From the NCBI GenBank assembly GCA_944323585.1, contig CALUTA010000094.1:1-6045 (forward strand): a stretch of DNA of 6,045 bases. The letters are read 5' to 3'. The translations under genes were made by a program, and so were the position numbers. Below the pieces are notes generated by a model. The model was not told the origin of the DNA, searched no databases, and saw only the letters and a list, made by a program, of their open reading frames with translations. Within the stretch, counting starts at the first letter, position 1; every line of letters starts with the position of its first letter. This DNA comes from Candidatus Gastranaerophilales bacterium. Lineage in GTDB: Bacteria > Cyanobacteriota > Vampirovibrionia > Gastranaerophilales > Gastranaerophilaceae. Shown here one piece after another: positions 1 through 5,749 of the stretch.

Positions 1-1775
1 GTAAATTCTTTATAGGTTTTTGGATTAGGATTTTTTAAGTAATTTTGTTTTGCGGCTAACATTTCAGGAGAAAGACGAGAGTCAAGAAATTTTGTGTCAA
101 TATTCCCTAAGTCATAAGCTCTTGGAATATTTCTTGTCTGCCAGAGGTAAATTTCATTATCAGCAAAACCACCCTCAATATCTTGCGGAGCTCCAAATTC
201 TTTTTCAATCACAAGAGCGTTATTGACAAGTTTTTGGATTAATTTAAAGACTTCAGGCTTATTCGAAAGATCATATTTTAATGGCGGTAAGTCTTTTAGA
301 TTAAAATTCTCATCATATGTAAGAGTAGTTTCTCCTAACTGAACTGAGTCATAAGTTAATTCACCTGTATTTTTATCATAGGTGAATACATTTGGCTGTT
401 GTGTTTCACCCCAAAGCCACATCTTATCAGAATACAATTCGATTCGCATTCTGTTATCTTTATAATCTGTGTATAGCGTAAATTTATAATCAGGACTGAT
501 TTGTTCTTGTATTATTACAGATGGTTTAATTGCATCTTCAGGTATGCTATGTTTTTGACGTGAAGAAATAGCACGTTGTTGCCATTTTGATTGGGCGACA
601 CTTATAATACTTTCATATAAATCTGCCGGTTCATTTGTGGCTAGCTGACTATCATAAATTCCTGCAGCTGAGTAATTGGGTAAATCTTCACCGTTAAAGG
701 CTGAACGTACCATTACCAAATTGCCGTCTATGCAGTTTTTTCTCAATGTATCCATCAAATCTGACATCATAGCTCTACTTTGAGCCTCAAGGTAAGGTGC
801 ATAGGCTGCCTCTTTACAGGGATAAGCATTTTTATGTTTTTCATAGCTTACTCTTTGTTCTTCATTTTTGTCAAACATTTTTTGAATATATCCATGTGTG
901 AGGGTTACAGATTTTGGAATTTTTACATCAATTTTACCTTCATTCACAAGCCTTTCAAGACGTCTTAAATTTACCGCCTTTGCACCAACTAAATCCGATG
1001 TGTATTCACCGGATGTTAAAATTTTATCTGAATATTTAAGTTCAGGGACTTGTATTGTCGGATAAATCATGGGAGTAGGTGTTTTATTTGATTTTGCAAA
1101 ATTTATATAATTATCATCAAGCTCGATTTCTACATTTTGACCGTTCAAATCTTGCAGCTGACTTATCACTTGAGCATCATAGACCGCACCACAAATTTTT
1201 GTACTGTATCTTAGCCATGAAGCTTCATGAGAAAGAGTAGAAAAATCATCAGATAACAAAATTACGCCGACTACATTAGGATTATTTATAGAACTGGACT
1301 TAATACGTTTGCAAATTACAATAGATGGTTCTTTGATACTATTTTCAATCTCATCAGGAGTGATATGAGGTCTATAGAAAATTTTACCGATAGCAGAACC
1401 TGATTTAAAAGGATGTACCATAGGTTGTTGATGTTGTTTTCTCAAATGCGTTGTTGCATCCATCCTTAAATTATCAAAATCAACAGAATATTCTTTCCCG
1501 TCTTTTAAATCAAGCTTACTAGTATCCCGATATTTTATATGATATTTAAAATCTTTTTGCCAGGGGTGAGCTTCTGCTTTGGCTGAATACAAGCCGTTTT
1601 CTTTTTCCATTTCAATTTCACGTTTCTCGCCATAATCATCGTAAATCAGATAAGGCTTTTCTCCAAGATATGGATTATTATCTGTTCGTATTTCAAAATC
1701 GCAGATTTTAGGCTCAATTTTATAAGAATGAGCTTTGAATTGCGGTGTGTAAAAATTTATGGGTGTAATTCTCAT
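1..1775 (-). CDS. Glucan/phosphoglucan water dikinase-like protein (PEP/pyruvate-dikinase superfamily), C-terminus cut by window edge
   Basis: The reading frame is open from ATG at 1775 to the left edge (591 codons, no stop seen). An in-frame TGA at 1788-1790 makes this ATG the first possible start; there is no Shine-Dalgarno. Residues about 125-220 look like a phosphohistidine swivel domain with LSHEASWLRYS, putative catalytic His183. Residues about 258-548 look like a dikinase ATP-binding domain: TSDLVGAK (Lys266), VRSAFNGEDL (Arg357-Leu365), SAAGIYDS, SKWQQRA, VIIQEQ, then AQDIEG (Glu534) and LWQTR (Gln546, Arg548). His domain before ATP domain is the order of plant GWD/PWD, not of PEP synthase or PPDK. 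The motif order inside the ATP domain resembles PWD more than GWD1. Known GWD/PWD enzymes move the beta-phosphate of ATP, via the histidine, onto glucan glucose. Residues about 27-83 (FEIRTDNNPYL ... DFKYHIKY) could be a beta-sandwich, perhaps glucan-binding; this is inference. The acceptor is unproven; a divergent pyruvate/water dikinase is the alternative. Divergently placed to aspS. Confidence 0.8.
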   Translation of the reverse strand, partial: MRITPINFYTPQFKAHSYKIEPKICDFEIRTDNNPYLGEKPYLIYDDYGEKREIEMEKENGLYSAKAEAHPWQKDFKYHIKYRDTSKLDLKDGKEYSVDFDNLRMDATTHLRKQHQQPMVHPFKSGSAIGKIFYRPHITPDEIENSIKEPSIVICKRIKSSSINNPNVVGVILLSDDFSTLSHEASWLRYSTKICGAVYDAQVISQLQDLNGQNVEIELDDNYINFAKSNKTPTPMIYPTIQVPELKYSDKILTSGEYTSDLVGAKAVNLRRLERLVNEGKIDVKIPKSVTLTHGYIQKMFDKNEEQRVSYEKHKNAYPCKEAAYAPYLEAQSRAMMSDLMDTLRKNCIDGNLVMVRSAFNGEDLPNYSAAGIYDSQLATNEPADLYESIISVAQSKWQQRAISSRQKHSIPEDAIKPSVIIQEQISPDYKFTLYTDYKDNRMRIELYSDKMWLWGETQQPNVFTYDKNTGELTYDSVQLGETTLTYDENFNLKDLPPLKYDLSNKPEVFKLIQKLVNNALVIEKEFGAPQDIEGGFADNEIYLWQTRNIPRAYDLGNIDTKFLDSRLSPEMLAAKQNYLKNPNPKTYKEF

Positions 1776-1826
1776 GTAAAAATTAAATCACATAAATAAA
1801 AATTTTTGCGTTTTTGCTCAATAAAT

Positions 1827-1854
1827 GTTATAAAAATTCAAAATTTTCGTTCAC
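1827..1854 (-). promoter_or_regulatory. Candidate promoter of the dikinase-like gene
   Basis: On the minus strand, TATAAC (1832-1827) lies 16 nt downstream of GTGAAC (1854-1849). It would give a leader of about 45 nt before the ATG at 1775. The -35 overlaps that proposed for aspS on the other strand. The background is very AT-rich, so chance matches are likely. Confidence 0.3.
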
Positions 1855-1879
1855 TTTTTTATGTTTTTGATATGATAAT
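1850..1879 (+). promoter_or_regulatory. Candidate aspS promoter with extended -10
   Basis: TATGAT (1871-1876) is preceded by TG at 1868-1869 with one base between, the extended -10 arrangement. The overlapping GATAAT (1874-1879) is an alternative. A weak -35, TTCACT (1850-1855), sits 15 or 18 nt upstream. Transcription would start near 1883-1886, leaving a leader of about 30 nt before the preferred ATG at 1913. Confidence 0.45.
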
Positions 1880-1900
1880 AATAGACGTTTAAAATTAAGT

Positions 1901-1905
1901 AAGGA
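1901..1905 (+). promoter_or_regulatory. Ribosome binding site that sets the aspS start
   Basis: AAGGA lies 7 nt before ATG 1913 but only 1 nt before ATG 1907, too close to serve that codon. The spacing favours ATG 1913 and removes Met-Lys from the longest reading frame. Confidence 0.65.
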
Positions 1906-1912
1906 AATGAAA

Positions 1913-3688
1913 ATGATAACAACAAAATTAAAAAATCACAATTGCGGAGAGCTTAATTTAAACAATTTGAATGAAGAAGTTACCCTTTCAGGCTGGGCCG
2001 CAACAATCAGGGATTTAGGCGGAATTTTGTTTGTGGAATTGAGAGATCGTACAGGCTTTTTTCAGCTTGTTGCAAACCCGCAGATTAACCCCGAAGTTCA
2101 CAAAGTTTTTGAAAAATTGAGATCTGAATATGTAATTTGCGTGAAAGGCAAAGTTACAAGAAGACCAGAAGAAACTTACAACGAAAAATACGCAACAGGT
2201 CAGGTTGAAATGTATCCTGAATCAGTTGAAATTTTGTCAGAAGCTAAAACATTGCCGTTTGTGCTTGATGATGAAAACGTTTCAGAAGACGTAAGACTCA
2301 AATACAGATACCTTGATATCAGACGCGAAAGTATGCTTCACAATTTGACTCTGCGCCACAAAATCTGTCAGGCTGCAAGAAGCTATCTTAACGGCGAAGA
2401 TTTTCTGGAAGTTGAAACACCTATTTTGATTAAAACAACTCCGGAAGGCGCAAGAGATTATCTGGTTCCTTCACGTGTTCAGGAAGGCAAATTCTATGCA
2501 CTGCCGCAGTCACCGCAGATTTTTAAACAACTCTTAATGGTAGGCGGTATCGAAAGATATTACCAAATCGCAAAATGTTTCCGTGATGAAGATTTGCGTG
2601 CTGACCGCCAGCCAGAATTTACACAAATCGACCTTGAAATGTCTTTTGTTGAACAGCAGGATGTTATCAAATGCGTTGAAGGTTTGATTGTCGAAACATT
2701 CAAAGCTGCTGGAGTTGAGGTTAAACCTCCGTTCATCCAGATGCCATGGCAGGAAGCTATGGACAGATACGGTTCAGACAAACCCGACACCCGTTTCGGA
2801 TTGGAACTTTTTGACATCGGCGATATCATTCTTCAATCTGAATTCCATATCGTCAGAAACACCCTTGAAAACGGCGGAATTGTAAGAGGTATCAGAATCC
2901 CCGGCGGCGCAAGCTTCTCAAGAAAAGATATTGATGATATTACAAAACTTGCCGTATCATTCGGTGCTAAAGCTCTTGCAAACATCATCTATCTTGAAGA
3001 CGGAACACCAAAATCTCCTGTTATGAAGTTCGTGACAGAAGAGCAGGCTAAACAAATTCAGGAAAGAGCAGGTGCTGTTGCAGGCGACATAATTTTCTTT
3101 GTTGCAGACAAACCAAAACTCGTCTATGACATTATGGGCAGATTAAGACTGTATTTCGGCAAACGTCTTAACCTGATTGACGAAAGCAAACATAATTTGT
3201 TATGGGTTGTAGACTTCCCGATGTTTGAATGGAGTGACGAAGAAGGCAGATTTATGGCAATGCACCACCCGTTTACATCACCTTGCATTGAAGATCTGGA
3301 TAAACTTAAATCAGGTGATCTGGGGCACGTTAAATCAATTGCATATGACATTGTCTACAACGGGACGGAACTCGGCGGAGGATCTGTCAGAATCCACTCA
3401 TCAGACGTTCAATCCGCAGTATTTAAGGCACTTGGCTTAACAGAAGACGAAGCTAAAGAAAAATTCGGATTTATGGTAAACGCGCTTCAATACGGAACAC
3501 CTCCGCATGCCGGTCTTGCAATCGGTCTTGACAGACTTGTTGCACTCCTTTGCCGTACGGAAAGCATTCGTGATGTTATTGCATTCCCGAAAAACTCGGG
3601 CGCCAAAGACCTTATGAGTGATGCTCCGGGAGAAGCTTCTCTGCAGCAGTTGAGAGAACTTCACCTGAAAAGCACCGCTCATAAATAA
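1913..3688 (+). CDS. aspS: Aspartyl-tRNA synthetase, bacterial type
   Basis: Charges tRNA-Asp with aspartate in the cytoplasm; class IIb synthetase. The 591 residues match the usual bacterial length of about 590. Domains in order: N-terminal OB-fold anticodon-binding domain (about 1-110, with VTLSGWAATIRDLGG and VELRDRTG); catalytic core with motif 1 (FLEVETP, about 164-170), the QSPQ loop (about 199-202), motif 2 (CFRDEDLRADRQPEFTQ from about 222) and motif 3 (GLAIGLDRLVALL, about 534-546); and the GAD insertion domain typical of bacterial AspRS (roughly 280-420). HHPFTSP near 451 is the usual core segment before motif 3. Nothing looks truncated or missing. The start at 1913 is chosen over 1907 from the ribosome binding site. 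Leu at RDLGG, where non-discriminating enzymes often have His, leans towards a tRNA-Asp-specific enzyme. The gene appears to be its own unit, ended by the terminator at 3709. Confidence 0.97.
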   Translation: MITTKLKNHNCGELNLNNLNEEVTLSGWAATIRDLGGILFVELRDRTGFFQLVANPQINPEVHKVFEKLRSEYVICVKGKVTRRPEETYNEKYATGQVEMYPESVEILSEAKTLPFVLDDENVSEDVRLKYRYLDIRRESMLHNLTLRHKICQAARSYLNGEDFLEVETPILIKTTPEGARDYLVPSRVQEGKFYALPQSPQIFKQLLMVGGIERYYQIAKCFRDEDLRADRQPEFTQIDLEMSFVEQQDVIKCVEGLIVETFKAAGVEVKPPFIQMPWQEAMDRYGSDKPDTRFGLELFDIGDIILQSEFHIVRNTLENGGIVRGIRIPGGASFSRKDIDDITKLAVSFGAKALANIIYLEDGTPKSPVMKFVTEEQAKQIQERAGAVAGDIIFFVADKPKLVYDIMGRLRLYFGKRLNLIDESKHNLLWVVDFPMFEWSDEEGRFMAMHHPFTSPCIEDLDKLKSGDLGHVKSIAYDIVYNGTELGGGSVRIHSSDVQSAVFKALGLTEDEAKEKFGFMVNALQYGTPPHAGLAIGLDRLVALLCRTESIRDVIAFPKNSGAKDLMSDAPGEASLQQLRELHLKSTAHK

Positions 3689-3708
3689 AAACAAATTCTA
3701 AAAAATTC

Positions 3709-3742
3709 AAAAGGTTCAGAATTTAGTTTCTGAACCTTTTTT
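3709..3742. terminator. Two-way intrinsic terminator between convergent aspS and the 125-residue gene
   Basis: A perfect 13-bp stem (3709-3721 with 3728-3740; AAAAGGTTCAGAA and its complement) closes a 6-nt loop. TTTTTT ends the plus-strand side. Read on the minus strand, the same hairpin is preceded by an A tract and followed by TTTTGAATTTTTT, so it can stop both convergent transcripts. Confidence 0.9.
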
Positions 3743-3772
3743 AGTGCATATTTTTTATAATAATTGGCCTGA

Positions 3773-4150
3773 TTAAATTACATAATCTGCCAATTCACCT
3801 GTCGCAGCTTCAACCATATCTGATTTTGCTTCATTATAGGCTTTCAATATTCCTGCAACCGAGCAAGCTGCAGACGGCTGAAAACCGACATAGGCGGTAT
3901 TACCTCTCATTTCTTTCACCTGCAACAGATATTTATCATGCTGGTCAAAGTCATCTTGTAAAAGAGCTTTCAGTGTAACAACATCATTTGCGCCGTTATT
4001 TTCCAATTTCTTTATTGCCTGCTTTAATACTTTCTGATCAAATCCGCTGCCTTCTGCTGCCATGTTATAGCTGTAAGTTCCGCAATAATCGTCATCAACT
4101 AAATATACTTTTGAGGTAAATGCAGGTGATATACCTAATCTGTTTATCAT
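3773..4150 (-). CDS. Hypothetical protein, 125 residues
   Basis: Function not recognised. The frame could extend upstream to 4285, but AAAAGGAG ends 6 nt before ATG 4150, and the longer version would overlap the end of metK and translate through its terminator, so 4150 is chosen. The protein starts INRLGISPAFTSKVYLVDDD, then has a helical stretch (FDQKVLKQAIKKLENNGAND), a probable beta segment (YLLQVKEMRGNTAYVGFQ) and a helical, acidic C-terminus (AGILKAYNEAKSDMVEAATG). No signal peptide, membrane segment or catalytic motif is visible. The N-terminal P-x-F-[TK] pattern echoes the dikinase-like protein here (P-x-F-K-A) and, from memory, many short Gastranaerophilales proteins. It follows metK on the same strand by about 107 bp, but the metK terminator lies between, so it is probably transcribed separately. 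Confidence 0.8.
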   Translation of the reverse strand: MINRLGISPAFTSKVYLVDDDYCGTYSYNMAAEGSGFDQKVLKQAIKKLENNGANDVVTLKALLQDDFDQHDKYLLQVKEMRGNTAYVGFQPSAACSVAGILKAYNEAKSDMVEAATGELADYVI

Positions 4151-4156
4151 AAATTT

Positions 4157-4164
4157 CTCCTTTT
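4157..4164 (-). promoter_or_regulatory. Ribosome binding site of the 125-residue gene
   Basis: AAAAGGAG on the minus strand, 6 nt before ATG 4150. It is the main reason to reject the 45-residue N-terminal extension. Confidence 0.8.
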
Positions 4165-4178
4165 GATTTATATAAATC
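4165..4178. repeat. 14-bp perfect palindrome GATTTATATAAATC
   Basis: This sits directly upstream of the ribosome binding site of the 125-residue gene. It contains TATATAAAT and may simply be the -10 region, or it may be an operator. No protein can be named. Confidence 0.3.
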
Positions 4179-4192
4179 CCGTAAATATTATT

Positions 4193-4206
4193 TTTTGCCG
4201 GCAAAA
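4193..4206. promoter_or_regulatory. 14-bp perfect palindrome TTTTGCCGGCAAAA, possible operator
   Basis: This lies between the metK terminator and the 125-residue gene, 42 nt upstream of its ATG. Its centre is GC-rich within very AT-rich flanks, and the lack of a loop suggests a dimeric-protein DNA site rather than an RNA hairpin. It partly overlaps the U tract of the metK terminator. The regulator is unknown. Confidence 0.3.
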
Positions 4207-4232
4207 TAAAAAAGGAGGATAAATATCCTCCT
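4205..4232 (-). terminator. Intrinsic terminator of metK
   Basis: On the minus strand, AGGAGGAT pairs with ATCCTCCT around a 4-nt loop (20-nt palindrome, 4213-4232). T-rich sequence follows immediately (TTTTTTATTTT). It begins about 25 nt after the metK stop. Confidence 0.9.
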
Positions 4233-4257
4233 CTATATTTAAAGTATATTGAAAATT

Positions 4258-5532
4258 CTAGTTTAATGCGCAGCCACAGGCACAAACTTCAGCTTTCAAT
4301 TCTTCAGCCTTATCTGTCTGTTCCCACGGAACGAAGATATCAGTTCTGCCCATATGACCGTAGGCAGCCAGCAACTGATAGAATTTACCGCCATTTTTAG
4401 CCGGCAGACCACGAAGATTAAATTTGTTGATAATCGCAGCCGGTCTTAAGTCAAAATGTTTTGACACAAGTGCTGAAATTTCATCATCAGAAATTTTGCC
4501 TGTGCCGAATGTATCAACCATAATTGAAACAGGTTCTGCAACACCGATTGCATAAGCAAGTTCAATTTCGCATTTTTCTGCAAGACCTGCCGCAACAACA
4601 TTTTTAGCCACGTATCTTGCAGCATAAGCAGCTGATCTGTCGACTTTTGTCGGGTCTTTACCGGAGAATGCGCCGCCGCCGTGACGTGAATAACCGCCGT
4701 AAGTATCAACGATAATCTTACGTCCGGTCAAACCTGCATCTCCCTGAGGGCCGCCCACTACAAATCTGCCTGACGGGTTTACAAGAATTTTTGTATCGCT
4801 GTCAAGTTTTATTTCTTCTGATGCAAATACGTAATCAATTACATATTTTTTAATATCATTTGCAATTATTTCCTGAACTTTTTCATTGTCACAAACTCCG
4901 TTAATTTCCGGATCATGCTGGGTTGAGATAAGAACAGTGTGAATTCTTGATGGTTTGCCCTCAACATATTCAACAGTAACCTGTGATTTGCCGTCCGGTC
5001 TTAAGTAACTCAAAATACCCTGTTTTCTGACCTGAGCAAGTCTATAGGAAAGTTTGTGCGCAAGACTTATCGGGAGCGGCATTAATTCAGGGGTTTCGTT
5101 ACAAGCATAACCGAACATAATTCCCTGATCGCCGGCGCCAATGTTTTCAGTTTCGGATACCGAGGTTCCGGCATTGGTAGAACGTGCTTCCAGAGCCTTA
5201 TTTACACCGCCTGCAATGTCGCAGGATTGTTCATCAATACTTGTCAAAACCGCACAGGTTTTGTAATCAAAACCGCCGCCTGATGTTCCTACATATCCGA
5301 TATTTTTGATTGTATTTCTTACAACAGACGGAATATCAACATAACAGTCTGCAGTAATCTCGCCGCAAACAAGCGCCATACCTGTAGTTACGGTTGTTTC
5401 TGCCGCAACACGTGCCTGCGGATATTTTGTCAAAAATTCATCCAAAATAGCATCAGAAATCTGATCGCATACTTTGTCGGGGTGTCCTTCCGTTACTGAT
5501 TCGGAAGTAAATAAAAAGTTTTTTGGTGTCAT
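4258..5532 (-). CDS. metK: S-adenosylmethionine synthetase (methionine adenosyltransferase)
   Basis: Makes S-adenosylmethionine from methionine and ATP in the cytoplasm. The 424 residues are close to cyanobacterial MetK (about 415-420) and longer than the roughly 384 of E. coli. Visible signatures: GHPDK (16-20, catalytic His), GAGDQGIMFGYA (132-143), and GGGAFSGKDPTKVDRS (285-300, the glycine-rich MetK signature with phosphate-binding Lys and Asp). Long blocks such as ACNETPELMPLPISLAHK and DTYGGYSRHGGGAFSGKDP are typical of the cyanobacterial branch. AAGGAG 6 nt before ATG 5532 fixes the start; the longer frame from 5619 would run through the structured leader. One oddity is the C-terminal tail CACGCALN, with three closely spaced cysteines past the usual end of the fold. 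It is likely feedback-controlled through the leader RNA upstream and is ended by the hairpin at 4213-4232. Confidence 0.97.
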   Translation of the reverse strand: MTPKNFLFTSESVTEGHPDKVCDQISDAILDEFLTKYPQARVAAETTVTTGMALVCGEITADCYVDIPSVVRNTIKNIGYVGTSGGGFDYKTCAVLTSIDEQSCDIAGGVNKALEARSTNAGTSVSETENIGAGDQGIMFGYACNETPELMPLPISLAHKLSYRLAQVRKQGILSYLRPDGKSQVTVEYVEGKPSRIHTVLISTQHDPEINGVCDNEKVQEIIANDIKKYVIDYVFASEEIKLDSDTKILVNPSGRFVVGGPQGDAGLTGRKIIVDTYGGYSRHGGGAFSGKDPTKVDRSAAYAARYVAKNVVAAGLAEKCEIELAYAIGVAEPVSIMVDTFGTGKISDDEISALVSKHFDLRPAAIINKFNLRGLPAKNGGKFYQLLAAYGHMGRTDIFVPWEQTDKAEELKAEVCACGCALN

Positions 5533-5538
5533 TTTTTT

Positions 5539-5544
5539 CTCCTT
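5539..5544 (-). promoter_or_regulatory. Ribosome binding site that sets the metK start
   Basis: AAGGAG on the minus strand with a 6-nt all-A spacer before ATG 5532. It excludes the upstream ATG at 5619. Confidence 0.85.
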
Positions 5545-5552
5545 AATTTGTT

Positions 5553-5641
5553 TTACCCGAAAGCTGGTAATCGACTTAGAATACCTGCACCTCCGGAATT
5601 TGCCGGTAAGTTTTTTCATTCCGACCCGGCCACTCCATTAC
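5553..5641 (-). promoter_or_regulatory. metK leader RNA, candidate SAM-I/SAM-IV-clan riboswitch
   Basis: Minus-strand elements in order: GTAAT (5641-5637), GAGTG (5635-5631), GCCGG (5630-5626), a loop holding GGAAT and ATGAA (5622-5615), CCGGC continuing into GGCAA (5606-5600), GGTGC (5591-5587), ATTC (5582-5579) and ATTAC (5571-5567). This permits P1 (GTAAT/ATTAC), P2 (GCCGG/CCGGC) and a loop-2 pseudoknot (GAAT/ATTC). GGCAA...GGTGC is the core signature of the SAM-I clan. The absence of a kink-turn and of P4 is closer to SAM-IV. P3 is weak: only ATTCCGGAGGT, with A-U and two G-U pairs. A downstream hairpin (TTACC/GGTAA, 5570-5566 with 5557-5553) shares bases with the P1 3' strand, so the two are mutually exclusive, as in a switch. 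No U tract follows, so control is probably translational. The match was made by eye. Confidence 0.5.
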
Positions 5642-5646
5642 GAAAC

Positions 5647-5674
5647 AGTGTAAATCAAAAATTTTTAAAATCAA
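5647..5674 (-). promoter_or_regulatory. Candidate metK promoter
   Basis: TTGATT (5674-5669) and TACACT (5652-5647) are separated by 16 nt. Transcription would begin near 5641-5640, right at the first strand of the leader's P1 stem, which supports both calls. Confidence 0.45.
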
Positions 5675-5690
5675 ATATTGTATTAATATA

Positions 5691-5709
5691 TATTACGAGG
5701 CCTGTAATA
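5691..5709. repeat. Small hairpin between the 51-codon gene and metK
   Basis: TATTAC and GTAATA form a 6-bp stem around a 7-nt loop containing AGGCCT. It follows the 51-codon gene by about 40 nt but has no clean U tract, so it is only a weak terminator candidate. It may instead be an operator or chance. Confidence 0.3.
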
Positions 5710-5749
5710 CTACATTTAAAATCCTCTGATAAACATACAACGGCAACTC

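Noticed and set aside
780..968. 62-codon plus-strand frame
   Set aside because: It lies antisense within the dikinase-like gene, whose domain motifs run continuously through this interval, and it has no recognisable protein features.
2560..3694. Several 65-89-codon frames on both strands inside aspS
   Set aside because: They are shadows in other frames of a full-length, intact AspRS.
4151..4285. 45-residue N-terminal extension of the 125-residue protein
   Set aside because: It would overlap the metK end and read through the metK terminator; the ribosome binding site serves ATG 4150.
4446..4709. 87-codon minus-strand frame inside metK
   Set aside because: It is a shifted-frame shadow of conserved MetK sequence.
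5533..5619. 29-residue N-terminal extension of MetK
   Set aside because: MetK family proteins begin near the FTSESVTEGHPDK region; the extension covers the structured leader, and a strong ribosome site precedes ATG 5532.
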